In this document: one piece after another, positions 30,134 through 38,969 of the stretch
How the letters are laid out: each line of letters starts with the position of its first letter
How positions within the stretch are numbered: the stretch's first letter is position 1
From: Mycobacterium sp. E3251
GTDB lineage: Bacteria; Actinomycetota; Actinomycetes; Mycobacteriales; Mycobacteriaceae
Reading direction: 5' to 3'
Assembly (NCBI RefSeq): GCF_001666835.1
Contig: NZ_LZJF01000027.1
Location: forward strand, 16,412 to 80,411
DNA length: 64,000 bases
Notes under the pieces: model-generated
Told to the model about the DNA's origin: nothing
Seen by the model: the letters and a program-made list of their open reading frames with translations, nothing else
Database searches by the model: none
Program-made: the position numbers and the translations under genes

Positions 30134-31434
30134 CACCCACCGACCGGCATGCCGCGAGCGATCAGGTCAACTCGGCGTGGCCCGACCACCCGGACTATCG
30201 GATTGACATCACGCCCTCTCAGCACACCGGTCAGGTCTGGCACGGTGACGTGCTCATCGCCGAAAGTGACGGCTGTCTGGTGGTGACCGAGACCGATCAT
30301 GTTGACCGACTGTATTTCCCGAAGTCCGACGTCCGTTGGGACCTGTTGACGCCCTCGGATCGGACAACGGAATGCCCGTTCAAGGGTCGCGCTGCATATT
30401 GGGACCTCGCAGGTGCCCACGACCACGCGGACAGCGTCGCGTGGACCTACCGCACTCCGCTTCCCGAGGTCGCAGGGATCGCGGACTACGTGTCGTTCTA
30501 CGACACGCCCTGTCGCATCGAAATCGTCGAGCGGTGGCCTGACGGCAGGAGCGTTCCAGCCTCCTTCCCGCTGTGGGGCGACGCTGCCGAGCTGGTGCGG
30601 ATCATTGATGTCGAGCCCGCCGGTGAGGGCCGGTTCGTCGGCCCCGCGCACGGACCTACCTGGCGCAACGTCGTGGAGGGTGGCCAACTCGTCGCAGAGT
30701 CCGTCGTCGCGGTATCCAAGTCGCTTCCGGGCCAACGAGTTACCTCTGTATCGACCATTTTCACAAAATCAGCAGCCTTCGATGGCCCGGTCGATCTAAC
30801 CGTCGAGGTGCTGCGGCACGGCAAGACCTTCTCTACGACGCAAGTCCACGCCACTCAACACGGTGGGCTGTGCTGCGCGGCGCTAGTGCTCGCCGATTCC
30901 GGCGCACCCGACCTGATTCGCGACCAGCCACCCATGCCCGACGTGCCAGGACCCGAGGCGGCGGAAAGCTTTCCGGGATTCGGAGTCACCGGACGCGAGA
31001 TCCGAGTCGTCAACGGAGCCTACGATTCCGACCCCGACCGCATCGGACCGCCCTACATCGATGTGTGGGTCCGCTTCCGGGATGCGCCTGACGAGTCGTA
31101 TTTGCACGCTGCGCTTCTTGCCCAATCGACCACACATTGGACCATTGCGGCAGGCATGGCACCGCATCGGGGCTTCGGTGAAGCCCAAGCACACGACACC
31201 ATCTCGACCGCAGTCATGATGAGCACCATCGCTTTTCACGACGACGTCGATGTCAGCAACTGGCTGCTGTACAGCAATGACGCGTTCTGGTCGGGACGTG
31301 GACTGATCCAAGGCAACGGCAAGGTCTTCACCGTCGACGGTCGCCTCGCAGCGTCGTACACAGTGCAGGCCATGGCACGCGCCTTCGACCGCACCCCGGC
31401 AGCTATGGGCCGCGACAATCGCACTGCGATGTGA
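30130..31434 (+). CDS. DUF427 plus TesB-like (double hotdog) fusion protein
   Basis: A 434-residue two-part protein. Residues about 20-135 match a DUF427 domain (VWHGDVLIAESDG, YFPKSDVRWDLL, ECPFKGRAAYWDL, AWTYRTP, IADYVSFYD). Residues about 150-425 look like an acyl-CoA thioesterase II (TesB-like) double hotdog: a first hotdog with FVGPAHGPTWRNVVEGG and a second with FHDDVDVSNWLLYSND, GRGLIQGNGKVFTVDGRLAA and SYTVQAMARA. The second part of that family hydrolyses acyl-CoA thioesters. It is coupled to the upstream P450 (GTGA overlap) and lies between two P450s, suggesting oxidation plus thioester cleavage of one lipid- or acid-type substrate. DUF427 has no agreed function. Confidence 0.82.
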   Translation: MTPTDRHAASDQVNSAWPDHPDYRIDITPSQHTGQVWHGDVLIAESDGCLVVTETDHVDRLYFPKSDVRWDLLTPSDRTTECPFKGRAAYWDLAGAHDHADSVAWTYRTPLPEVAGIADYVSFYDTPCRIEIVERWPDGRSVPASFPLWGDAAELVRIIDVEPAGEGRFVGPAHGPTWRNVVEGGQLVAESVVAVSKSLPGQRVTSVSTIFTKSAAFDGPVDLTVEVLRHGKTFSTTQVHATQHGGLCCAALVLADSGAPDLIRDQPPMPDVPGPEAAESFPGFGVTGREIRVVNGAYDSDPDRIGPPYIDVWVRFRDAPDESYLHAALLAQSTTHWTIAAGMAPHRGFGEAQAHDTISTAVMMSTIAFHDDVDVSNWLLYSNDAFWSGRGLIQGNGKVFTVDGRLAASYTVQAMARAFDRTPAAMGRDNRTAM

Positions 31435-31459
31435 TGTATCCGAGGTACTGGAGGGTGCC

Positions 31460-32671
31460 ATGACGACCGCAGAAATCGTCTTCGATCCGTTCTCGGAGGA
31501 CTTCTTCAACGGGGCCTACCAGACCTACCGACGCATGCGCGATGAGCAACCGGTCTACTACAACGCCGACCTCGACTTCTACGCACTGACCCGCCATGCC
31601 GACGTCGCGCCCGCGTATAAAGACGCTGCGACATACTCGTCGGCCCGTGGAACCGACCTCGCCTCGATCCGCAATGGACTACCCGTCGACACCGGCCCAC
31701 GCATGATCATCATGATGGACCCTCCCAGCCATCGAGACATGCGAAGCTTGCTCAACAAAGTCTTCACGCCCAGAGCAATCCAAGCCCAAAAGGCAATGGC
31801 GACCGAGAAGATCGACAAGTACCTCAACCGAGTCGACCCCGACGGATTCGACGCCGTCCAGGACTTCACCGCACCGTTTCCAGTGGAAGTCATCACCAGC
31901 ATGCTCGGCGCACCTGAGGACGACGCACAAAAGGTGCGGCACTGGGTCGACTTGTCCTTAACGCGCGAGATCGGACAACTCGAACTGACCGAGGAGGGCA
32001 CCCAAGCCTCCATCGATACTGCGATGTACTACTACGGGCTAATCGAACAGCGCCGCGCCCAACCCAGAGATGATCTGCTCACCAAATTGCTCGGAGCCGA
32101 GTTGGTCCGTCACGACGGAAAGAAGACTCGACTCGATGACATCGAAATCGCCGCATTCGCAACGATGCTCGGCGGAGCGGGAGCCGAAACCGTGACCAAG
32201 CTCGTCGGCAGCGCGATCTACCTCTTCGCCCGGCACCCACACCAATGGCAGAAGTTGCTCGATGATCGGAGCCGGATTCCCGCTGCGGTCGAAGAATTAC
32301 TGCGGTACGAGGCACCTTCCCAATACAACGTCCGCGTCGCCACGAGAGACGTCCAGCTGCACGGACAAACGATCCCCGAGGGCGCCCCTGTGTTCCTGAT
32401 CAGTGGGTCTGCCAATCGTGACCACCTGGCGTGGACTGACGCCGACACGTTCGACATCGACCGAGACCGCACCGAGGCCCAGAATCTCGGCCTCGGATAC
32501 GGCATCCACAGTTGCCTCGGTGCCGCCTTGGCTCGCATGGAAAGCGCCATCGCGTTGGAGAAGCTACTCGACTTCATGCCCCGATACGAAGTCGACTTCG
32601 ACCGGTGCGAACGGGTTCAGATGGCGAATGTCGTCGGCTGGAAAACAATACCGGTACGGGTAATCAGATAG
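31460..32671 (+). CDS. Cytochrome P450 (island, second)
   Basis: A second 403-residue P450, clearly diverged from the first. It has the I-helix motif LGGAGAETVTK, the K-helix ExxR in EELLRYEAPSQYNVR, and the heme loop LGLGYGIHSCLGAALAR with cysteine ligand about residue 352. The residue that is usually Phe at the start of the heme-loop consensus (FGxGxHxCxG) is Leu. The gene follows the DUF427/TesB-like gene by 25 bp, with GGAGG five bases before the ATG, so it belongs to the same operon. It ends 46 bp before the right attachment repeat. Confidence 0.92.
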   Translation: MTTAEIVFDPFSEDFFNGAYQTYRRMRDEQPVYYNADLDFYALTRHADVAPAYKDAATYSSARGTDLASIRNGLPVDTGPRMIIMMDPPSHRDMRSLLNKVFTPRAIQAQKAMATEKIDKYLNRVDPDGFDAVQDFTAPFPVEVITSMLGAPEDDAQKVRHWVDLSLTREIGQLELTEEGTQASIDTAMYYYGLIEQRRAQPRDDLLTKLLGAELVRHDGKKTRLDDIEIAAFATMLGGAGAETVTKLVGSAIYLFARHPHQWQKLLDDRSRIPAAVEELLRYEAPSQYNVRVATRDVQLHGQTIPEGAPVFLISGSANRDHLAWTDADTFDIDRDRTEAQNLGLGYGIHSCLGAALARMESAIALEKLLDFMPRYEVDFDRCERVQMANVVGWKTIPVRVIR

Positions 32672-32717
32672 GACTGTAGAAGAGCTAACCCCTGAACGTG
32701 CAGCTCAGGATGTTAGC

Positions 32718-33124
<407 letters not shown>

Positions 33125-33186
33125 GACGATCCACGGTACTACCTGCGCGATGCCGGTGCCAGCAACTATCGCGGCTGGACTCTATC

Positions 33187-33906
33187 GTGGACCTCGTGGA
33201 CCGGTGGAACAAGCGACTCGACTCCGCCGACTGGGACGGCGTCGCCGCCGCGGTCGACGAGTACGGCGGGGCGCTGCTGCCACGGCTCCTCACCGGCGCC
33301 GAGGCGGCCCGGCTGCGCAGACTCTACGCCGACGACAGCCTGTTCCGCTCGACCATCGACATGGCACCCAAGCGGTACGGCGCCGGGCAATACCGCTACT
33401 TTCACGCGCCGTATCCCGACCCGATCGAGGACCTCAAACAGGCGCTGTACCCCCGCCTGTTGCCGATCGCCCGCGACTGGTGGGCAAAGCTGGGCCGCGA
33501 CGCGCCCTGGCCGGACAGCCTCGACGATTGGCTGGCCACCTGCCACGCGGCCGGCCAGACCCGGTCCACCGCGCTGATGCTCAAGTACGGCCCGGGCGAT
33601 TGGAACGCCTTGCACCGAGACCTTTACGGGGACTTGGTTTTTCCGCTACAGGTGGTGATCAACTTGAGCGAACCCGACACCGATTACACCGGCGGCGAAT
33701 TCCTGCTCGTCGAACAGCGGCCGCGCGCGCAGTCCCGCGGCACCGCAACGCAATTGCCGCAGGGCCATGGATTCGTGTTCACCACGCGGGAGCGGCCGGT
33801 GCCCTCGAGTCGCGGCTGGTCCGCTGCCCCGGTGCGGCACGGGGTCTCGGTGGTGCGCTCCGGTGAGCGTTACGCCATGGGGCTGATCTTTCACGACGCG
33901 GCCTGA
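33187..33906 (+). CDS. 2OG-Fe(II) oxygenase superfamily protein (Rv2227-like)
   Basis: A 239-residue non-heme iron dioxygenase-like protein. The facial triad is suggested by NALHRDLYGD (HxD) and the distal His in APVRHGVSVVRSGERYAMG, which also provides the arginine expected to bind 2-oxoglutarate. The jelly-roll strand VVINLSEPDTDYTGGEFLLVE lies between them. The GTG at 33187 (DLVDRWNKRL) is the most plausible start; it is only about 60 bp from the 5' end of the divergent rnpB. Position and length match M. tuberculosis Rv2227. The end overlaps the convergent methyltransferase by 16 bp. Confidence 0.86.
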   Translation: MDLVDRWNKRLDSADWDGVAAAVDEYGGALLPRLLTGAEAARLRRLYADDSLFRSTIDMAPKRYGAGQYRYFHAPYPDPIEDLKQALYPRLLPIARDWWAKLGRDAPWPDSLDDWLATCHAAGQTRSTALMLKYGPGDWNALHRDLYGDLVFPLQVVINLSEPDTDYTGGEFLLVEQRPRAQSRGTATQLPQGHGFVFTTRERPVPSSRGWSAAPVRHGVSVVRSGERYAMGLIFHDAA

Positions 33907-34541
33907 GCGTCCCCGGCCCGTCGCCACACCATCACATGGTCGGTCACGGTCCCGACTTGCCCTTTCGGGCCGGTCGCCTCGCGTTCGGCCGCCTCAGCCC
34001 GGACCCGGGCCCAGCGGTCGCTGTCCAGCCGCAACGAGGCGAGCACCTCGTCGATACCCGGAAGGCGGTGATCGTCGTGCTCTGCCCACGGCGGGGGCGC
34101 TCCATGGTCGACGATCAACAGCACACCCCCGACGTTCACGTGCTCGGCCGCGCGTCGCAGCACCGCCTCACGGTCCAACCGGGCCGGCGAGTGCAGATAC
34201 TGCGCCGATACCAGGTCGAACATGCCGTCGGGAAAGCTCTCGTTGAGGTCGTGTTGCTGAAAGTCGATCTGCACGAGCAGATTCCGCTCCGAGGCCGCCT
34301 CCCTCGCGCGTTGCAGCGCGGTGGCCGAGACGTCGACGGCCACCACGCGCCAACCGCGTTCGGCCAGCCATAGCGCGTCGGCGCCCTCCCCGCAGCCGAG
34401 GTCGAGGGCACGGCCGGCCGGCACGTCGGCGACCGCTTCGGCAAGGCGGGGATTGACCCGTCCGGTCCACACCCGCCCCGTCGAGCGGTAGCGCTCTTCC
34501 CAGAACCGCCGGGCGTCATCGGGTTTGCAAGAAGTTTCCAT
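33891..34541 (-). CDS. SAM-dependent methyltransferase (class I)
   Basis: A 216-residue class I methyltransferase with motif I ALDLGCGEGADALWLAERG, the acidic end of strand 2 VVAVDVS, and a motif IV region FDLVSAQYLHSP. It resembles the small tellurite-resistance/thiopurine-methyltransferase-like group. It is divergent from an XRE-cupin regulator; the ATG at 34541 lies 47 bp from the regulator's start and the inverted repeat between them probably controls both. The target is unknown. Confidence 0.88.
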   Translation of the reverse strand: METSCKPDDARRFWEERYRSTGRVWTGRVNPRLAEAVADVPAGRALDLGCGEGADALWLAERGWRVVAVDVSATALQRAREAASERNLLVQIDFQQHDLNESFPDGMFDLVSAQYLHSPARLDREAVLRRAAEHVNVGGVLLIVDHGAPPPWAEHDDHRLPGIDEVLASLRLDSDRWARVRAEAAEREATGPKGQVGTVTDHVMVWRRAGDAQAAS

Positions 34542-34568
34542 GCCGCGAGATTGCCCAGCGCCGCCCAA

Positions 34569-34598
34569 TTTGCCAAGGTTATTTGCCATGCAGGCAAA
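34569..34598. promoter_or_regulatory. TTTGCC/GGCAAA operator between methyltransferase and XRE-cupin genes
   Basis: A perfect inverted repeat TTTGCC-ATGCA-GGCAAA (34582-34598) includes the start codon of the XRE-cupin gene. A further direct TTTGCC copy lies 13 bp upstream (34569-34574). The arrangement suggests autoregulation and repression of the divergent methyltransferase by the encoded XRE protein. Confidence 0.55.
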
Positions 34599-35163
34599 AT
34601 CTGCTCCCGATATCGACCTTCAGGTGCGCCGGCGGCTGCGGGAACTTCGCATCCAGCGGGGCATGACGTTGCAGGAGGTGGGCGTGCGCGCCGGGATCGA
34701 CATCTCGACGCTCAGCCGCCTCGAGTCGGGCAAGCGCCGGCTCGCGCTCGACCACCTGCCACGCCTCGCGCGGGCCCTGTCGGTGAGCACCGACGAGTTG
34801 TTGGCGACCTCTGAAGCCCACGACCCGCGGGTGCGCGGGGCGGCGCACACCCACCACGGGGTCACCTACTGGCCGCTGACGCGCCAGGGCCCCGCCGGCG
34901 GCCTGCACGCCTTCAAGGTCCGCGTCAGCACCCGGCGCCGCACCCCGCCCGCGGAACTGCCGGTGCACGAGGGGCAGGAGTGGATGTACGTCCTGTCCGG
35001 TCGACTGCGGTTGGTGCTGGGCGACCGCGACTTCACCATTGCTCCGGGCGAAGCGGTCGAGTTCTCCACCTGGACACCGCACTGGTTCGGGGTGGTCGAC
35101 GGGCCGGTGGAGGCCATCATGATCTTCGGGGCGCACGGCGAGCGGCTTCACCTGCACAGTTGA
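34588..35163 (+). CDS. XRE family regulator with cupin domain
   Basis: A 191-residue transcription factor. The N-terminal Cro/C1-type helix-turn-helix spans about residues 10-65 (VRRRLRELRIQRGMTLQEVG, STLSRLESGKRRLALDHLPR). The C-terminal cupin domain spans about residues 110-190 (VHEGQEWMYVLSGRLRLVLG, EAVEFSTWTPHWFG). Such proteins sense small molecules through the cupin. The ATG at 34588 lies inside the inverted-repeat operator and there is little room for a leader, so the message may be leaderless. It is divergent from the methyltransferase. Confidence 0.9.
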   Translation: MQAKSAPDIDLQVRRRLRELRIQRGMTLQEVGVRAGIDISTLSRLESGKRRLALDHLPRLARALSVSTDELLATSEAHDPRVRGAAHTHHGVTYWPLTRQGPAGGLHAFKVRVSTRRRTPPAELPVHEGQEWMYVLSGRLRLVLGDRDFTIAPGEAVEFSTWTPHWFGVVDGPVEAIMIFGAHGERLHLHS

Positions 35164-35237
35164 CGCCCGCGCACCGATTGTGCGACCGCTTAGCATTGAC
35201 CATTGCCCAGCGGGGATGTTGGTGCCAGTCTGACCAG

Positions 35238-36407
35238 ATGACAGAAACCGAAGGGTTCGTCGACCAGACCGTGACCGGTCTCGCGGAGCCGCAGCCGATG
35301 TACAAGGCGCTGCGCGAAACCAGCCCGGTGTTCCGGTCGCCGCAGGCCGTGGTTCTCAGCCGCCTGGCCGACATCGAGATGGCGCTCAAACGCACCGAGG
35401 TGTTCTCGTCGAACATGGACGCCGTCGACCTGGGCAACGTGCGGCCGCTGATCCCCCTGCAGATCGACCCGCCCGAACATGCGAAGTACCGCCGCGTCCT
35501 CGACCCGCTGTTCACCCCGCGGGAGATGGCCCGCCGGGAACCCCGCGTCACCGAACTGGTGAACGAGATGATCGACCGCTTCGCCGATCGGGGCGAATGC
35601 GACTTCCACGCCGAGTTCGCGGTGCCCCTGCCGTGCACCGTCTTCCTGCAGGTGCTCGGGCTGCCGCTGGAGGACCTCGACAAGTTCCTGGAATGGAAGG
35701 ACGGCGTGATCCGCCCGGAGGGGGATTCCGGCTTCGACCGCCGCCACGAAAGCTCCGCAGCGGTGGCGCAACAGATCTACGACTACTTCGACCGCGCCAT
35801 CGACGACCACATCGCCAGTCCCCGCGACGACGTGCTGTCGGCGATGATCGCCGCCGAGATCGCCGGGCAGCCGCTGTCGCGCGAAGAGCTCCTGGACATC
35901 TGCTTCCTGTTCCTGATCGCCGGCCTGGACACGGTGACCGACTCGCTCGACTGCTTCTTCGTGTACCTCGCCCGCCACCCCGACCACCGTCGCCAGCTGG
36001 TCGAGCAGCCCGACGTGCTGCCGGGCGCCGTCGAGGAGTTACTGCGCTGGGAGACACCGGTGCCCGGCGTCGCCCGCGTCGCCATTCAAGACGTCGAGGT
36101 GGGCGGGTGTCCCATCAGCAAGGGCGAACGGGTCAGCCCGCTGCTGGGGGCCGCCAACACCGACCCGGCCGAGTTCGCCGACCCGGAACTGGTCGACTTC
36201 ACCCGCAACCCGAACCGGCACCGCGCATTCGGCGGCGGCCCGCACCGCTGCCTCGGCTCTCACCTCGCCCGCATGGAGCTGCGGGTGGCGTTACGCGAAT
36301 TCCACCGGCGCATACCGGATTACGAGATCAAGCCCGGCACCCAGCTGACCTACACCGCCGCGCTGCGTTCGGTGGAGTCGCTGCCGCTGGTGTTTCCGGC
36401 GCCATGA
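35238..36407 (+). CDS. Cytochrome P450 with adjacent ferredoxin
   Basis: A 389-residue bacterial P450. It has the I-helix motif LIAGLDTVTDS, the K-helix ExxR in EELLRWETPVPGVAR, and the heme loop FGGGPHRCLGSHLAR with the ligand cysteine at residue 338. Start ATG at 35238. The stop overlaps the start of a ferredoxin gene (ATGA), so its electron donor is co-produced. This operon lies between backbone genes that are adjacent in M. tuberculosis (Rv2227 and Rv2228c), so it is an accessory insertion in this lineage. Substrate unknown. Confidence 0.93.
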   Translation: MTETEGFVDQTVTGLAEPQPMYKALRETSPVFRSPQAVVLSRLADIEMALKRTEVFSSNMDAVDLGNVRPLIPLQIDPPEHAKYRRVLDPLFTPREMARREPRVTELVNEMIDRFADRGECDFHAEFAVPLPCTVFLQVLGLPLEDLDKFLEWKDGVIRPEGDSGFDRRHESSAAVAQQIYDYFDRAIDDHIASPRDDVLSAMIAAEIAGQPLSREELLDICFLFLIAGLDTVTDSLDCFFVYLARHPDHRRQLVEQPDVLPGAVEELLRWETPVPGVARVAIQDVEVGGCPISKGERVSPLLGAANTDPAEFADPELVDFTRNPNRHRAFGGGPHRCLGSHLARMELRVALREFHRRIPDYEIKPGTQLTYTAALRSVESLPLVFPAP

Positions 36408-36598
36408 CCCGCATAGTCGTCGACGCCGACCGTTGCACCGGGCACGGACGCTGCTACACCCTGGCGCCCGACGTCTTCGACGCCGACGAGGTCGGCCACT
36501 CCGTGGTACTCGTCGCTGAGGTGTCCGGCGAACTCGAGGCGCAGGCCGTCACCGCGGAGCAGAACTGTCCCGAAGGCGCAATCTCCCTATCCCGTTGA
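36404..36598 (+). CDS. [3Fe-4S] ferredoxin, P450 redox partner
   Basis: A 64-residue ferredoxin starting MTRIVVDADRCTGHGRC. The cluster cysteines are residues 11, 17 and 55 (NCPEGAI). The position that would be the second Cys in a 4Fe-4S protein is His14 (CxxHxxC), which is typical of actinobacterial [3Fe-4S] ferredoxins dedicated to P450s. It overlaps the P450 stop by four bases (ATGA), and its own TGA overlaps the TTG of the next gene (TTGA), so three genes are chained. Confidence 0.93.
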   Translation: MTRIVVDADRCTGHGRCYTLAPDVFDADEVGHSVVLVAEVSGELEAQAVTAEQNCPEGAISLSR

Positions 36599-38145
36599 AG
36601 CAGAACGAAACTCCGGTGGTTGCCCCGCCGTCGAATGAGCGGATGATCGCCGGGGTCGCCGCCGCATCCGTCGCGCTCGGGATGGCCCAGCTGGTGGGCA
36701 TCCCGTTCGGTGCGCGGGCCGACGCGCGGGCCGCCATCGGCGCGGCGGTCGTCGACCTGACACCCGGCCCGGTCAAAGAGTGGGCGATTCAGACCCTGGG
36801 CTCTTTGGACAAACTCTTCCTGGCCGTGGCCGTGCTGGTGGTGATCGCGGCGATCGCCGCGATTGCCGGGACGCTGGAGACCCGGCGCCGCCCACTCGGG
36901 AGCGCCGTGATCGCCGCGGCGGGCGCGCTCGGATGCGTCGCGGTGTTGTCGCGACCGGGAGCGACGGCGCTCGACGCGATCCCGACCATCGCGGGCGCGG
37001 CGTGCGGCGTGGCGGCCCTGCGCCTGCTAACCCGTCGTTTTCGGCAGGATCCCGAAGACGCTGGCGACCTCGACGAGCCGGATGCCGGCAGACGCAGGTT
37101 GGTCGTGCTCGGATTCGGAGTCGTGAGTGGCGTGGCGGGCGCGGTCATCACACGGTTGGCGCATTCGGTGGCCGCGGACCGCACCGGCTTCGCGCTGCCC
37201 AAGCCGCGCACGCCGGCACCCCCGGCGCCCGCCGATGTGCAGCCGAAAGGCGTTGCGCTGCCGAGCTTCGTGACCCCCAGCGCCGACTTCTACCGGGTGG
37301 ACACCGCGCTCACCGTTCCCCAACTCAGCCACTCCGACTGGCGGCTGCGCATTCACGGCATGGTGAATCGCGAAGCCACTTACAGTTTCGCCGACCTCGC
37401 CGGCTTCGACGTGATCGAAAAGGTGGCGACGCTCACCTGCGTTTCCAATCCCGTTGGGGGCAACCTCATTTCGACCGGGGTGTGGACGGGCTATCGAGTG
37501 GCCGACCTGTTGGCGGCGGCCGGCGTGCGTCCGGAGGCCGACATGGTGCTGTCGACGTCGATCGACGGGTTCACTGCCGGCACGCCGGTGGATGCGCTCA
37601 CCGATGGCCGCGACGCGCTATTGGCGGTCGCCCTCAACGGTGAGCCCCTGCCGATCGAGCATGGCTATCCGGCCCGGCTGGTCGTCCCGGGGCTCTATGG
37701 GTATGTGTCGGCCACCAAGTGGGTCATCGACGTGGAGCTGACCCGCTTCGACAAGGCGCAGGCGTACTGGACGCGGCAGGGCTGGGCACCGCGCGCACCC
37801 GTCAAGACCGAGTCGCGGATCGACGTGCCGAAAAACGGTCAGCGGGTGCCGGTGGGTCCCGTCGTTTTCGGCGGCGTCGCGTGGGCGCAGAATCGCGGCG
37901 TGCGGTCCGTGGAAGTCCGCATCGACGACGGCGCGTGGCAGGCAGCCGAACAGGGCGCGAGCTACTCCAACCAGACGTGGCGGCTGTGGAGCTTTCCCTG
38001 GCAGGCGAAAAGCCCTGGGCAGCACACCATCACCGTGCGCGCCACCGACAACACCGGGGAAACCCAGACCTCGCACAGAGCCGCTACGGTCCCCGACGGC
38101 GCCACCGGCTGGCACTCGGTGGACTTCACCGTGACAGGGACGTGA
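36595..38145 (+). CDS. Membrane-anchored sulfite-oxidase-like molybdopterin protein
   Basis: A 516-residue protein. The N-terminal about 190 residues hold around five transmembrane helices (for example LFLAVAVLVVIAAIAAIAG and LVVLGFGVVSGVAGAVITRL). The C-terminal part is a sulfite-oxidase-type Mo-pterin domain with the ligand Cys in ATLTCVSNPVGGN (about residue 282), the segment HGYPARLVVPGLYGYVSATKW, and a dimerisation (Mo-co) domain to about residue 510. It resembles mycobacterial oxidoreductases of the Rv0218 kind. Start is probably the TTG at 36595, overlapping the ferredoxin stop; a later GTG or ATG is possible. Its operon link to a P450/ferredoxin pair is unusual. Confidence 0.85.
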   Translation: MKQNETPVVAPPSNERMIAGVAAASVALGMAQLVGIPFGARADARAAIGAAVVDLTPGPVKEWAIQTLGSLDKLFLAVAVLVVIAAIAAIAGTLETRRRPLGSAVIAAAGALGCVAVLSRPGATALDAIPTIAGAACGVAALRLLTRRFRQDPEDAGDLDEPDAGRRRLVVLGFGVVSGVAGAVITRLAHSVAADRTGFALPKPRTPAPPAPADVQPKGVALPSFVTPSADFYRVDTALTVPQLSHSDWRLRIHGMVNREATYSFADLAGFDVIEKVATLTCVSNPVGGNLISTGVWTGYRVADLLAAAGVRPEADMVLSTSIDGFTAGTPVDALTDGRDALLAVALNGEPLPIEHGYPARLVVPGLYGYVSATKWVIDVELTRFDKAQAYWTRQGWAPRAPVKTESRIDVPKNGQRVPVGPVVFGGVAWAQNRGVRSVEVRIDDGAWQAAEQGASYSNQTWRLWSFPWQAKSPGQHTITVRATDNTGETQTSHRAATVPDGATGWHSVDFTVTGT

Positions 38146-38149
38146 AGCC

Positions 38150-38350
38150 CTATTTCGACGAGAGTTTCCGCCAGCTGACTACCGCGATCACGATGCCGAT
38201 CACCGCGGTGATCGGACCGATGACCGACCAGGTGGTGGTGTTGCTCATCGGGCTACCACCGAGCACCCCGAATCCCTGAAGCGCCCAGATCAAGCCGAAC
38301 AAGGCGACGATCAAACCGAAGGCTAAGGTCGCGACGAATGTCCTTCTCAT
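38150..38350 (-). CDS. Small two-TM membrane protein
   Basis: A 66-residue protein with two hydrophobic helices: about residues 5-32 (TFVATLAFGLIVALFGLIWA) and about 41-59 (WSVIGPITAVIGIVIAVVSW), ending with a basic tail RKLSSK. No family is recognised. It is convergent with the sulfite-oxidase-like gene, 4 bp apart, and lies 21 bp downstream of a TetR gene on the same strand. Confidence 0.7.
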   Translation of the reverse strand: MRRTFVATLAFGLIVALFGLIWALQGFGVLGGSPMSNTTTWSVIGPITAVIGIVIAVVSWRKLSSK

Positions 38351-38371
38351 AGGCGGATGGTACGACCAGGC

Positions 38372-38953
38372 TCACCGGCGGGCGAGCGCGTGCCACGCCA
38401 AGTCGACGATCGCGGCGCAGTAGTCGTCGTCGACGGGAACGTCGGAGTACAGGGCCCGAATGTTGAGCGGCGCCAGCAGGATCTGAACCGCGGCCAGGGT
38501 GTTGACGTCGTCGCGCAATTCACCCCGCTCCCTGGCCCGGTCCACGACCGCGCGCATCGCATTGAAATGTGCCCGCCAGAACCGCACCCGGGTGACTTCG
38601 TCGTGCCCCCCGCGGCGGTCCATCACCAGCGCGCGCAACAGTGTGCAGCCGACTTCAGTGTTGATCCGATTGGTCACATTGCGGGCCAGGGCCTCCAGGT
38701 CTCCTCGCAACGAGCCGGTGTCGGTTCCCGACCTCACCGTCTCGACGTCGGAAAGCACCGCGTCGACCATGAGTTGGCGCCGATCTGCCCAATAGCGGTA
38801 CACCATCGCGGGGTCGAGGTGATTCCGCTCGGCCAACGCCTCGATGCTGAACCGCTCGACGCCCCATCGGGTCAACTCGTCGAGCACGGCCGGCATCACC
38901 AGCGCCCGAACGTCCGCAGGAATCGGATCTGCTGATGGTTGGGACGGCCGCAT
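38372..38953 (-). CDS. TetR family transcriptional regulator
   Basis: A 193-residue TetR protein with an N-terminal helix-turn-helix (VMPAVLDELTRWGVERFSIE, ALAERNHLDPAMVYRYWADR) and a TetR_C-like ligand domain. It starts 16 bp after the stop of the RNase HI/phosphatase gene on the same strand, so it may be the tail of that operon rather than a local regulator. No palindrome is visible immediately around it. Target unknown. Confidence 0.88.
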   Translation of the reverse strand: MRPSQPSADPIPADVRALVMPAVLDELTRWGVERFSIEALAERNHLDPAMVYRYWADRRQLMVDAVLSDVETVRSGTDTGSLRGDLEALARNVTNRINTEVGCTLLRALVMDRRGGHDEVTRVRFWRAHFNAMRAVVDRARERGELRDDVNTLAAVQILLAPLNIRALYSDVPVDDDYCAAIVDLAWHALARR

Positions 38954-38969
38954 GAGTTCTCCTTGGCGC

